A DNA stretch of 50,330 nucleotides from Bryobacterales bacterium. Its GTDB lineage: Bacteria; Acidobacteriota; Terriglobia; Bryobacterales; Bryobacteraceae. The notes beneath the pieces are model-generated. The model was given only the letters and a program-made list of their open reading frames with translations. It was not told where the DNA came from and did not search any database. The DNA lies in contig JADZCI010000207.1 of assembly GCA_020851655.1 (NCBI GenBank), forward strand, positions 1 to 50,330, written 5' to 3'. Below are positions 1 through 8,096 of the stretch, in pieces; position 1 is the stretch's first letter; the number at the start of each line of letters is the position of its first letter. The position numbers and the translations under genes are program-made.

Positions 1-2
1 CT

Positions 3-866
3 TATCTCCAGGCGCGCCGCGAGCAGGCCAATCGCGCCGGGATCGTAATTGACCAGGGTACGGGGTGCATCTGCCCGACCTCTTCCGCCTGGAACCCGAA
101 GAACGGCACTCCGGAAGAGTACCTGCTGAAGAGCATTGCCGTTGCGCAGGCCGTTGGATCGAAGAACCTGCGTGTGTTTGTGAGCAGTCCGGATAACCGC
201 CGTTCGGGGCCTCCCATCGAAACGCACGCCGAAAGCACGTTGGCGGTGCTGCGGAAGTGCCGGGGTCAAATCACCGCTTCCGGAGTGAAAGTCGCCATCG
301 AGAACCACGGAGACTTCACGGCGCGTGAGATGCGTGCGCTGGTTGAAGCCGCGGGCAAGGACTACGTCGGCGTGTGCCTGGACACCGGGAATCCGCTGTC
401 GGTCATGGAAGACCCGATGCTCACCGTCGAAGTGCTGTCGCCGTACGCGGCCAGCAGCCACTTCCGCGACTCGGTTGTCTTTGAGCACCCGCGAGGCGCG
501 GCGTTTCAATGGGTAGCCACCGGCGACGGCTGTGTGAATCTCGACCAGGTATGCGCGAAGTTCAAAGCCGCGTGTCCGGCGGCCCCGGTTCATTTCGAGG
601 TTATTACCGGCCGGCCGCCGTACATTCTTCCGTACCTGGAAGAAGATTTCTGGAAGCCCTATTCCAAGCTGCCATCAGCCGACTTTGCGCGGTTCGTGCG
701 CCTGGTAAAGCAAGGCCGCCCGTTTGCGGGCGCCATGATGATTGCCGGAACCGGCAAGCAGCCTCCCGCCTACGAAGCGGCTTTGATTGAACAGCAGCGG
801 ATTGACCTGGAACGCAGCCTCGCTTATGCGCGCAAGAATTACGGGCTGGGTGAGAAGGCGGCTTAG
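3..866 (+). CDS. Sugar phosphate isomerase/epimerase (xylose-isomerase-like TIM barrel), 5' partial
   Basis: The frame is open from the window edge, so the N-terminus is missing; only about 287 residues are visible. The family is the AP endonuclease 2/xylose-isomerase-like TIM barrel, which uses a divalent metal to isomerise or epimerise sugars. Candidate metal ligands are seen in order: Glu in VAIENHG, Asp in VCLDTGN, His in SSHFRD and Glu in HFEVITG. An internal ATG at 174 is not the real start, because conserved-looking barrel sequence (TSSAWNPKNGTPEEY) lies upstream of it in frame. The stop TAG overlaps the stop of the convergent YceI gene by four bases. The substrate cannot be told from sequence. 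It is one of two members of this family in the window; the other is at 6500. Confidence 0.82.
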   Translation, partial: YLQARREQANRAGIVIDQGTGCICPTSSAWNPKNGTPEEYLLKSIAVAQAVGSKNLRVFVSSPDNRRSGPPIETHAESTLAVLRKCRGQITASGVKVAIENHGDFTAREMRALVEAAGKDYVGVCLDTGNPLSVMEDPMLTVEVLSPYAASSHFRDSVVFEHPRGAAFQWVATGDGCVNLDQVCAKFKAACPAAPVHFEVITGRPPYILPYLEEDFWKPYSKLPSADFARFVRLVKQGRPFAGAMMIAGTGKQPPAYEAALIEQQRIDLERSLAYARKNYGLGEKAA

Positions 867-1438
867 CTCTTCTTGCTGGCTTCGATCTCGATGGTGACTT
901 TCACTTCGTCACCGACGACTACGCCGCCGGTCTCAATCGCACGGTTCCAGTTCAAACCCCAATCCCTCCGGTTCACCGTGCCTGTCACGGTAGCCCCCAC
1001 TCGAACTCCCATCGGTGTTTTCATTTCCGGCGTGGGACCCTCCACGTCAAACACGACTTCCTTGGTGACGCCGTGCATGGTCAAGTCCCCCTTTACCCTC
1101 AGCTTTGCACCGTCACGGAAGAACTGCTTGCTGGTGAAGTTGATGGCCGGAAACTTCTCCACATCAAAAAAGTCCGGGCTTTTCAAATGCGCGTCGCGCT
1201 TGATTTCCTGCGTGTTGACGGTCGTGGCGTCAGCGGTTGCGTCGACTTTGCTTGCGGTCAGGTTGTTGTGGTCAAAAACAACGGTTCCCTTCAAGCCGGT
1301 GAATGTACCCTTGACGTTGGACACCATCAGGTGCCTGACTGAAAACTGCGCCGACGAGTGCGCCGGATCGATCGCGTACGTGCTTTGCCCCAACAGCGTG
1401 GCGGGGACGGCCAACAGGCCTAGTGCTCCCAGTTTCAT
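863..1438 (-). CDS. YceI family exported protein
   Basis: The protein has 191 residues, the usual size for YceI proteins, which form a lipocalin-like beta barrel that binds polyisoprenoids or other amphiphiles in the periplasm. An N-terminal signal peptide is visible (MKLGALGLLAVPATLLGQ). The mature part opens with the family hallmark YAIDPAHSSAQFSVRHLMVSNVKG, shown here only as its key elements: the DPAHS box and the VRHLMVS strand. Later blocks fit the family: DATADATTVNT, AHLKSPDFFDVEKFP and LTMHGVTKEV. The ATG follows a purine-rich AAAGGA, with AGGAG a little further up. The gene is divergent from the sigma factor gene at 1498 and converges on the sugar isomerase gene, sharing four bases at the stops. 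The exact ligand is unknown. Confidence 0.9.
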   Translation of the reverse strand: MKLGALGLLAVPATLLGQSTYAIDPAHSSAQFSVRHLMVSNVKGTFTGLKGTVVFDHNNLTASKVDATADATTVNTQEIKRDAHLKSPDFFDVEKFPAINFTSKQFFRDGAKLRVKGDLTMHGVTKEVVFDVEGPTPEMKTPMGVRVGATVTGTVNRRDWGLNWNRAIETGGVVVGDEVKVTIEIEASKKS

Positions 1439-1497
1439 GATTCCTTTGTTCTCCTGCCACTATTATCCCGCACCGCGGCCTGTATACTTTCTTGAAT
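1439..1497. promoter_or_regulatory. Divergent promoter region between yceI-like and sigma factor genes
   Basis: This 59-base gap has to serve both directions. On the plus strand a TATACT box (1483-1488) lies 15 bases before the ATG at 1498, leaving room for only a very short or absent leader. On the minus strand a GATAAT box (1462-1467) lies 24 bases before the YceI start. Neither box has a convincing -35 at 16-18 bases. Confidence 0.4.
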
Positions 1498-2205
1498 ATG
1501 CCGGAAGGAGCCTTTCCCGCCACGCGTTACTCCGTGTTGTCGCGTATGCGGGACGAGGATCCGGGTGTACGAAGAGAGGCGTTGTCGGCCATTGTCGAGG
1601 CTTACTGGAAGCCCGCCTACAAGCACATCCGGCTCAAGTGGAAAGCTTCGCCGGATGAGGCGCGGGATCTGACCCAGACTTTCTTTGCGTCGCTATTGGA
1701 GCGGGAATTGCTCTCACGCTACGATCCCGGCAAAGCCGCGTTCCGGACCTACCTTCGCACTTGCATAGACGGAGTCGTCGCCAACGAGCGCAAGTCAGCC
1801 TCTCGCGTCAAGCGTGGCGGCGAATCGCAGATCGTTTCGCTCGATTTCCAGCAAGCGGAGTCCGAGGTTGCCTTGACGGCGGCCGAACCGGTCGAAGAGG
1901 TGTTCTACCGGGAATGGCAGCGCCAGATGTTTTCGCTCGCGGTCGAGGACTTGCGGCGGCATTGCGAGCAAACCGGCAGGCAGGTTCGCTTCCTGCTATT
2001 CGAACGCTATGATCTCGCCGCCGGAGAAGGGCCATCGTACGAAGCGCTGGCGGCCGAGTTCCGGATCCCGGTGACAGCCGTAACCAACCATATGGCGTGG
2101 GCGCGCCGGGAATTGCGGCGCTGTCTTTGGGCCCGCCTGGCCGTGATCACCTCCGGGGAGCCGGAACTTTCCGCCGAAGCAAGCCGGTTGATGGGACGGC
2201 CATGA
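1498..2205 (+). CDS. ECF-like RNA polymerase sigma factor
   Basis: The protein has 235 residues. Residues about 30-100 resemble sigma region 2 (EARDLTQTFFASLLERELL, then DPGKAAFRTYLRT), and residues about 160-213 form a region 4-like helix-turn-helix (PSYEALAAEFRIPVTAVTNHMAWARREL). The DxTQxFF...RYDPxKGxFRxYL pattern is typical of extracytoplasmic sigma factors coupled to Ser/Thr kinases. I chose the ATG at 1498 over an in-frame TTG at 1492 because TTG would add only two residues and sits even closer to the TATACT box. The stop TGA overlaps the kinase ATG (ATGA at 2202-2205), so the two are translationally coupled. No anti-sigma gene is adjacent, which suggests control by phosphorylation; that part is inference. 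Confidence 0.85.
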   Translation: MPEGAFPATRYSVLSRMRDEDPGVRREALSAIVEAYWKPAYKHIRLKWKASPDEARDLTQTFFASLLERELLSRYDPGKAAFRTYLRTCIDGVVANERKSASRVKRGGESQIVSLDFQQAESEVALTAAEPVEEVFYREWQRQMFSLAVEDLRRHCEQTGRQVRFLLFERYDLAAGEGPSYEALAAEFRIPVTAVTNHMAWARRELRRCLWARLAVITSGEPELSAEASRLMGRP

Positions 2206-3077
2206 GCTACCTGCCCGACGACGTCGTGCGGCGCCTGCAATCGGTGGTGGAGTTGCCTGATCTGACCGGCACGCGTTATGAGTTGCTTGGCGAGATCGGA
2301 CGCGGCGGCATGGGCGCCGTCTATCTTGTGCGGGACCGGGAACTCGAGCGCAACGCCGCGCTCAAGGTTGCAGGCAGCCTCGACAGCGAGGCTCGGCTCA
2401 TGGCGGCCCTCGAACATCCCGGGATCGTGCCTGTGTACGACGCCGGAGTCTTGCCGGACGGCCGGGCGTTCTACGTGATGCGCTTTGTGGAAGGCCGGCG
2501 GCTTGACGAGTATTGCCGGGAGACTCCAAATCTCGCCGAAAGGTTGCGGGTGTTCCAGAAAGTCTGTGACGCCGTGTCGTTTGCCCACAGCCGCGGAGTC
2601 ATACATCGTGACTTGACGCCGCGGAACATCATGGCCGGCCCATTCGGCGAAGTGTTCGTTCTCGACTGGGGCGTGGCGCGATCCGGGCAGGCGCGGGAAT
2701 CGCCGGGGTTGGTGGTCGGCACTCCGGACTACATGCCTCCGGAACAGGCCGCCGGCGACAGCCATCAGTCGACGGTCGCGTCCGACGTCTATGCCCTTGG
2801 GGCGGTGCTCGCCTCCGTCCTCGGGCCGGCGGCGCCCAAACCGCTCGGCGCAATTGTCAGGCAGGCGTGCCAGAGCAACCCCGCTGACCGCTATGCGGAG
2901 GTTCAGGCGCTCAACCGGGAGATCACGCGTTACCTCGAATTGGAGCCAGTTCTGGCCTACCGCGAATCATGGCGTGAGCGGCTGGGCCGGTTTGCTGGCA
3001 AGAACAGGACGCTGCTGCTCCTGCTCGGCGCTTATCTCGCAGTCAAGGTGCTGCTCTATTTCTTCCGTCCGAATTAG
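2202..3077 (+). CDS. Compact Ser/Thr protein kinase with C-terminal membrane anchor
   Basis: The protein has 291 residues, almost all kinase domain. Seen are the glycine loop GRGGMGAVY (33-41), the ATP lysine K55 in ALKV, the catalytic loop HRDLTPRN (135-142), the metal site as DWG (155-157) in place of DFG, and MPPEQ (178-182). A hydrophobic helix of about 20 residues (271-288) ends the protein, so the kinase should be tail-anchored with no outside sensor domain. The HRDLKP lysine, which normally contacts the transferred phosphate, is Thr139 here. The start is the ATG overlapping the sigma stop; longer in-frame starts would read through the sigma gene. Its likely substrate is the sigma factor or that factor's complex. 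Activity is probable but the Thr substitution leaves doubt. Confidence 0.88.
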   Translation: MSYLPDDVVRRLQSVVELPDLTGTRYELLGEIGRGGMGAVYLVRDRELERNAALKVAGSLDSEARLMAALEHPGIVPVYDAGVLPDGRAFYVMRFVEGRRLDEYCRETPNLAERLRVFQKVCDAVSFAHSRGVIHRDLTPRNIMAGPFGEVFVLDWGVARSGQARESPGLVVGTPDYMPPEQAAGDSHQSTVASDVYALGAVLASVLGPAAPKPLGAIVRQACQSNPADRYAEVQALNREITRYLELEPVLAYRESWRERLGRFAGKNRTLLLLLGAYLAVKVLLYFFRPN

Positions 3078-3089
3078 GCCGGGCGGCCG

Positions 3090-4301
3090 CTACGATATCG
3101 TCAGCCGCGCGGCATCGAACCGGACGCGGCGCTTCTGCCGGAGCGCTTCGGCCGACATGATTCCGGCGACGGCGTGTGAAAAGCCGGCCTGAACGCCGGC
3201 GGCCGGCTCTTTCCGGCTCCGCATGCATTCAATCCAGTTGCGGACGTGCGCGACGGTTGGATCCGGCGTAACCGGTTCGGCGGGTTCGAGCTTGGTTTCC
3301 GAGGGCACGGCGTCTTTCTGCTCGCTTCCCGCTCCGCTGACGGTCCAGCGTTCGCAATCGATCGTGCCCCGCGTGCCGCACCACAAGTTGCGGGCGCCCT
3401 GGGAGTTGGTCAGCGACATGGCCCACGTGGTGATGAACTCCTTGGGGTACTCGAGCAGCGTGTAGAAGACGTCGGAAGTCTTCCGGCCATCCTTCCACAG
3501 GAAGACGCCGCCGGCGGAGGCCGCCGCCGATGGGTAGGGGTCGTCCATGAACCACGGCACCAGGTCGATGTAGTGGCTCATCCACAGTCCTGGCAAGCCG
3601 TTTGTGGTTTCTTCAAAGAGCTGCCATTCGCGCAGCAGACGCGGGTCGAAACCTCTGTCGAAGCGGCCCATCTGGAATGCTTTCCAATCCACGTCTTCTG
3701 GATTGACGGCCTCGGCGGGCCGCCGCCAGCGAGGCTGCTGAAAGTGCACGGCCATCTCAACGCGCGTGATCTTGCCCACGGCGCCGGAGCGGGCGGCGCG
3801 CGCCGCAGCCGCATATAACGGGTCGCTGCGGCGCTGGGTTCCCACTTGAACCACACGGCCGCTCTTCTTCACGGCCAGGTAGGCCTGCTTGGCATCTTCG
3901 AACGCCACGCCAAACGGCTTCTCGACGTAAGCGTCCTTGCCCGCCTCGACTGCCGCCTTCAGAATCGGGGAGTGCCCAAAATCCGGAGTCGCGATCAGGA
4001 CGGCGTCTGTTTCTTTCCAGGCAAGGGCTTCGCGGTAGTCTGCCGCCGTGCGGGGTTGGGCGCCGAAGTTTTGCGCGGCGAATTGCGCCGCTTTGTCCCG
4101 GTTCGGGCGATACACGTCGCAAATGCCGGTGACGGCGATATTCAGATCCTTCCAGCGGACATAGTGGCGCAGGTGGGCGGTTCCCCGGCCACCGGCGCCG
4201 ATCACCGCAATGCCAATGCGGTCATTGGCGCCCAACACGCGCGAATAGGATGCCGCACCCGCCGCAATCAGACTGCGCCGCGACACTGAAGATGGATTCA
4301 C
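3090..4301 (-). CDS. Gfo/Idh/MocA family oxidoreductase, Tat-exported
   Basis: The protein has 403 residues from a GTG start. A twin-arginine signal (SSVSRRSLIAAGAAS) precedes a Rossmann fold with the nucleotide motif GAGGRG, then the family's EKPFGV box with its catalytic lysine. The C-terminal half is the usual alpha/beta Gfo/Idh/MocA domain. I chose GTG at 4301 because GGAGG sits four bases upstream; an alternative ATG at 4331 would add ten residues before the signal and has no such site. Family members move hydride between NAD(P) and sugars or sugar derivatives. Tat export implies the cofactor is loaded before export, as in Zymomonas glucose-fructose oxidoreductase. It converges on the kinase gene with a 12-base gap. 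The substrate is unknown. Confidence 0.88.
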   Translation of the reverse strand: MNPSSVSRRSLIAAGAASYSRVLGANDRIGIAVIGAGGRGTAHLRHYVRWKDLNIAVTGICDVYRPNRDKAAQFAAQNFGAQPRTAADYREALAWKETDAVLIATPDFGHSPILKAAVEAGKDAYVEKPFGVAFEDAKQAYLAVKKSGRVVQVGTQRRSDPLYAAAARAARSGAVGKITRVEMAVHFQQPRWRRPAEAVNPEDVDWKAFQMGRFDRGFDPRLLREWQLFEETTNGLPGLWMSHYIDLVPWFMDDPYPSAAASAGGVFLWKDGRKTSDVFYTLLEYPKEFITTWAMSLTNSQGARNLWCGTRGTIDCERWTVSGAGSEQKDAVPSETKLEPAEPVTPDPTVAHVRNWIECMRSRKEPAAGVQAGFSHAVAGIMSAEALRQKRRVRFDAARLTIS

Positions 4302-4343
4302 AAGGCCTCCAATCGACCCTACTGATATCACAGGCGGCTTCGG

Positions 4344-6404
4344 TCAGGCTGAACGCGTTAGCACAACCACCGACCGGGGGCTCAGAGCGTACTGAGCCGA
4401 AGAGAGTGGCTCAGCCGCTTCGGCGTCCACGATGTCGTCCGGGCTGGGCCGGCTGGTATCGACAATGCGGCGCCACTCGTTTGCCTGGCCTTCCTGTACT
4501 TCAAAAACCAGGGGCTGCCAGTGTCCGTTGATCATCACGTAGATGTCGGATTCGCGGAAATTCTCGCCGCGCAGGCGCCACGCGAGGCAGCGGGATTCAA
4601 AGGAATGATCTACGCCGCCCGAGACGCCATACCAGGCCACATCCTCGCGCCAGTACCGGCTGCGTCCCAGCGACCGCCGCTGCTTGCGGAACCCGATCAT
4701 CTTCTGAAAGAACCGGAAGATGTCCCGGTTCTGTTCCAAGTGGTTCCAATCAAGCCAGGTGATCTCATTGTCCTGGTTATACGGGTTGTTGTTGCCGAAT
4801 TGAGTATTGAGGAACTCGTCGCCGGCACAGAACATTGGCGTGCCGTTGGCGAGCATCAGGAGCGTGAAGAAATTCTTCACCTGCCGGCGGCGCAAGGCGA
4901 GCACTTCCGCGGGGGCGCCATGATCTCCTTCCCAGCCGCAGTTCCAGCTCAGGTTGTCCCCGGCGCCGTCCGTATTGCCGTGGCCGTTGGCTTCGTTGTG
5001 TTTGTGATTGTAGGCCACCAGGTCATACAGGCAGAACCCGTCATGCGCGGTGATGAAATTGATGCTCTGGTAGGGGTGGTACACATCTCCGGGGCGGTCG
5101 GGAAAGAGGTCGTCGCTCCCGTAGAGACGTGTCATGAGCGCCCCGACTTTTCCCGGATCGCCTTTGACGAAGGCTCTCAGGTCGTCGCGAAACTGCCCGT
5201 TCCACTGGCGCCAGCTCAGGCCCGGAAAGCTCCTGCCCAGCAGGTACGCGCCGATATCCCAGGCTTCGGCGATCAGGCGCACGTCCAATAGCGATCCCAA
5301 GGCGCCGATTTCGTGGACCATTGCGGGTTCCTCCATGTCCACGTCACCGCGGGAATTACGCGCAAATACCGAAGCCAGGTCGAAACGGAACCCATCCACG
5401 CTCATTTCCCCGGCCCAATACCGCAGGCTTCGCAGTACGAGCGCGCGAACGGCGGGGTGCGCACAGCGCGTCGTGTTCCCACAGCCACTGTCGTTGAGAT
5501 AGGATCCGTCCGGCTGAACGAGATAGTAGCTGCTGTTATCGAGGCCTCTGAGCGAGTAGGTGGGGCCCGCCGCGCCGCCTTCCGCGGTGTGGTTGTAAAC
5601 GACATCGAGCCACACCTCGATGCCGGCTTCATGGAAGGCCTTCACCATCTGCCGGAATTCGGCTATCGGGTCACTGACCGCATAGCCGCGGTGCGGCGCA
5701 AAGAAGTTGAGGGTCATGTAACCCCAGTAGTTGCCCTCCTGAGGATCGAATTGATGAACCGGCAGAAGTTCGACTACCGTCACGCCCAGGTCTTTGAGAT
5801 ACGGAATCTTTTCGATGAGCCCCAGAAAGGTTCCGCGATGCGAAGGGGTGACCCCGGAGGTGGGGTGAGCGGTAAAGCCTTTGACGTGGAGCTCATAGAT
5901 GATGGCATCGTGAGAGTGCCGCGGGCTTGGTTGCTCCGGGCCGGATAGCGGCGTGGGGCCGGGCAGCACGCCGAGCGGCGCGCGGCCTTCATTCGACCCG
6001 CTAGCGCCCGCCGCGTCCCTCGAAAAGGTCTCGGGAAAATACACGGCGGAGGCATTGGGATCCAAGAGCACCTTTTGCGCATCGAAGCGGTCTCCGGTCG
6101 CGGGATTGAACGGGCCGGCCGCCCGCCATGCATAGTACCGTGCGCCCGGGACGGCTGCCTTTTTGACAAAACAATGCCAGATGCGGCCCGATTTGTTGCG
6201 GACCGGGTCGAGCGGGAGTTCCAGCAGGGCATGATGCACATCGGCGCCGTACAGCAGAAGAGCCATCCCGCTCGCATGCCGCGAGAATACGGAGAAGTTC
6301 CAGGCCTGCTCCGGGTCAATCCAGGTGGCGCCCAGCGGAGACGGCGACCCTTCACTCCGCTCCCACTCTTCGACTGTCGTCAGCGTTCCGCCGCCATTAG
6401 CCAT
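4344..6404 (-). CDS. glgX: Glycogen debranching enzyme GlgX (GH13 isoamylase type)
   Basis: The protein has 686 residues, close to the usual GlgX length. An N-terminal CBM48-like domain (about 20-125) is followed by a GH13 barrel. Catalytic residues can be placed at D342 in GFRFDLA (nucleophile), E380 in IAEAWD (acid/base) and D455 in ITAHDG, with region I as LDVVYNHTAEG. The enzyme hydrolyses alpha-1,6 branch points of glycogen or limit dextrins in the cytoplasm; there is no signal peptide. I preferred the second in-frame ATG (6404) because AAGGA lies five bases upstream of it, whereas the ATG at 6410 overlaps that site. No other glycogen gene is next to it. Isoamylase or TreX-like specificity cannot be excluded. 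Confidence 0.92.
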   Translation of the reverse strand: MANGGGTLTTVEEWERSEGSPSPLGATWIDPEQAWNFSVFSRHASGMALLLYGADVHHALLELPLDPVRNKSGRIWHCFVKKAAVPGARYYAWRAAGPFNPATGDRFDAQKVLLDPNASAVYFPETFSRDAAGASGSNEGRAPLGVLPGPTPLSGPEQPSPRHSHDAIIYELHVKGFTAHPTSGVTPSHRGTFLGLIEKIPYLKDLGVTVVELLPVHQFDPQEGNYWGYMTLNFFAPHRGYAVSDPIAEFRQMVKAFHEAGIEVWLDVVYNHTAEGGAAGPTYSLRGLDNSSYYLVQPDGSYLNDSGCGNTTRCAHPAVRALVLRSLRYWAGEMSVDGFRFDLASVFARNSRGDVDMEEPAMVHEIGALGSLLDVRLIAEAWDIGAYLLGRSFPGLSWRQWNGQFRDDLRAFVKGDPGKVGALMTRLYGSDDLFPDRPGDVYHPYQSINFITAHDGFCLYDLVAYNHKHNEANGHGNTDGAGDNLSWNCGWEGDHGAPAEVLALRRRQVKNFFTLLMLANGTPMFCAGDEFLNTQFGNNNPYNQDNEITWLDWNHLEQNRDIFRFFQKMIGFRKQRRSLGRSRYWREDVAWYGVSGGVDHSFESRCLAWRLRGENFRESDIYVMINGHWQPLVFEVQEGQANEWRRIVDTSRPSPDDIVDAEAAEPLSSAQYALSPRSVVVLTRSA

Positions 6405-6499
6405 AAGCATCCTTATCCGATGAGATCTTGCCTTACCGCGTTCCCGCAGCGCAACGCGGCTATGCGTATGATAGGTTGTTCTTGAAAATGGAGCCAGCT

Positions 6500-7339
6500 A
6501 TGAAACGGATCTCCCGGCGTACCGTGATCGCTTCCGCGGCGGTTTCCCGCCTTTGGGCCAAGCGCAGTAATCTGCGTATCGGCGTGACCGACTGGAACCT
6601 GCGCCAGACGGGAAAGGTGGAGGCTGTCGCACTCGCCAAGAGCCTGGGATTCGACGGTGTCGAGGTCAGCCTCGGGCGTCATCCGCGCGACGGAAAACTC
6701 CCACTGGACAATCTCGAACTCCAACAGCAATACCTGGACCAAGCCAAGGCTCAAGGCATCGCGCTGGCGGGCACTTGCCTCGACATCCTGCACGTCAACT
6801 ATCTGAAGAACGACAAGCTCGGGGCCAAGTGGGTGGCCGACGGCATCCCCATTACGCGGCGCCTGAACGCCCGGGTGATGCTCCTGCCGTTTTTCGGAAA
6901 GGGCGCCCTGACGACGCACGACGAAATGGACTACGCCGGCGATGTGCTGAAGGATCTGGCCCCCGAAGCCGAGAAGGCCGGCGTTCTGCTGGGGTTGGAG
7001 AATACCATCTCGGCGGAAGACAACGTCCGCATCATGGACCGCGTGGGCAGCAAAGCGCTGAAAGTCTACTACGATGTCGGCAATTCAACCCGGGCGGGCT
7101 TCGACATCCTCAAGGAGATTCCGTGGCTTGGGGCGAACCGGATTTGCCAGTTCCATCTGAAGGACAATCCGCACTACCTGGGACAGGGCACAATCGCCTT
7201 CCCCGAGGTCATGCGGCGGATCATGGATTTGGGTTTTGACGGCTTCGCCAACCTGGAAACCGACTCGCCTTCGAAGTCTGTCGAAAACGACATGCGCACG
7301 AACCTCAACTTCGTCCGGAAGCTGTTGAAAACAACTTGA
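6500..7339 (+). CDS. Sugar phosphate isomerase/epimerase, Tat-type signal
   Basis: The protein has 279 residues and a complete xylose-isomerase-like TIM barrel. It opens with MKRISRRTVIASAAVSRLWA, a short twin-arginine signal. Candidate metal ligands occur in the expected order: Glu in LGLENTIS, Asp in VYYDVGNS, His in CQFHLKDN and Glu in ANLETDS. I chose ATG at 6500 because GGAG (6490-6493) sits six bases upstream; the ATG at 6488 would place this site inside the gene. A TATGAT box lies at 6467-6472. It starts a plus-strand run with carD and an enolase-family enzyme, and is divergent from glgX. If exported, it could act with the Tat-exported Gfo/Idh/MocA enzyme on periplasmic sugars; that is inference. 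Confidence 0.85.
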   Translation: MKRISRRTVIASAAVSRLWAKRSNLRIGVTDWNLRQTGKVEAVALAKSLGFDGVEVSLGRHPRDGKLPLDNLELQQQYLDQAKAQGIALAGTCLDILHVNYLKNDKLGAKWVADGIPITRRLNARVMLLPFFGKGALTTHDEMDYAGDVLKDLAPEAEKAGVLLGLENTISAEDNVRIMDRVGSKALKVYYDVGNSTRAGFDILKEIPWLGANRICQFHLKDNPHYLGQGTIAFPEVMRRIMDLGFDGFANLETDSPSKSVENDMRTNLNFVRKLLKTT

Positions 7340-7468
7340 GATAGCACCTTTTGGGAGTGGCATGTCCTGCTTGAAAGGTGTGTCAGCGTTTACACAAGCG
7401 GACCATTTCAGTCCCAAATTAAGATTTGATTAAGCCTTGAAGTCCTTGAATCCGTTCAGGATTCCGTA
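7340..7468. other. Region upstream of the carD promoter with small repeats
   Basis: No gene is visible here. Together with the carD leader, the 227-base gap holds a direct repeat GAAAGGTGTG (7373-7382 and 7547-7556), an 8-bp inverted pair GTTTACAC (7388-7395) and GTGTAAAC (7514-7521), and the 6-bp palindrome at 7448-7464. The first copy of the direct repeat also pairs with CACCTTT at 7345-7351, but no T tract follows, so it is not an obvious terminator. Confidence 0.4.
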
Positions 7469-7498
7469 TTGACAAGGTCAAGTTGTTGGGTTTACTCT
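7469..7498 (+). promoter_or_regulatory. Predicted sigma-70 promoter of carD
   Basis: A perfect TTGACA (7469-7474) is followed after 18 bases by TACTCT (7493-7498). The predicted transcript start near 7505 would leave a leader of about 60 bases. A 6-bp inverted repeat GAATCC-GTTCA-GGATTC (7448-7464) lies directly upstream of the -35. This is the only clear TTGACA-type promoter in the window. Confidence 0.55.
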
Positions 7499-7566
7499 TG
7501 TGTTTCGAACACGGTGTAAACCTGACAACTCCACGTTAGTGGCTCCGAAAGGTGTGAGGTCCAAGC

Positions 7567-8076
7567 ATGGCCTTCATGGTAGGTGAAAAAGTCGTCTATC
7601 CAAATCACGGGGTGGGCACCATTGAAAATGTTAGCGCTCGCGTTTTTGGCACTCAGATCGAGCGCTTTTATCTCCTCCGGCTGGCATACAACAGCTTGAC
7701 CGTAATGGTCCCGTTCTCGCATGTGGACCAGGTTGGTCTCCGCAAGGTGACCAAAAACGGTGAAGTCTCCAAGATGCTTTCTTACCTTTCCACCGGCGAG
7801 TGCAAGAACTGCCCGGATTGGAAGAACCGGTTCAAGGAGAACTCCGTCAAGATGCAGAACGGCAGTCTGCAGGAAGTCGCCGAGGTTCTGAAGAGCCTCG
7901 CTTCTCTCCAGAAGGACAAGCCGCTGTCATTCCGGGAAAAGAAGATGCTGGAGAGGGCGCGGGTGATGATCGTGTCCGAGCTGGCTACATCCCGGGGATT
8001 GAAGGAGCCCGAAGCGATCGAGGCTTTGGACAAGGCAATGCAGAAAGCCAATCTGCGTTTCCCTGAGCCACTCTAG
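7567..8076 (+). CDS. carD: CarD/CdnL family transcription regulator
   Basis: The protein has 169 residues, normal for CarD/CdnL. The N-terminal RNA polymerase interaction domain (about 5-60) has the usual KVVYPNHGVGTIE start, and the helical C-terminal half carries a tryptophan at residue 85 (CPDWKNRFKEN). In mycobacterial CarD a tryptophan at this place contacts the upstream edge of the -10 element. The protein binds the RNA polymerase beta subunit and stabilises open complexes, classically at rRNA promoters. GAGG (7556-7559) lies seven bases before the ATG. It has its own TTGACA promoter, the strongest-looking one here, as expected for an abundant factor. The enolase-family gene follows after 20 bases. 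Confidence 0.93.
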   Translation: MAFMVGEKVVYPNHGVGTIENVSARVFGTQIERFYLLRLAYNSLTVMVPFSHVDQVGLRKVTKNGEVSKMLSYLSTGECKNCPDWKNRFKENSVKMQNGSLQEVAEVLKSLASLQKDKPLSFREKKMLERARVMIVSELATSRGLKEPEAIEALDKAMQKANLRFPEPL

Positions 8077-8096
8077 ATCGCTTCCGCGACCGTCCT

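Noticed and set aside
7345-7380. Inverted repeat CACCTTT...AAAGGTG after the sugar isomerase gene, as a terminator
   Set aside because: The loop is about 22 bases and no T tract follows.
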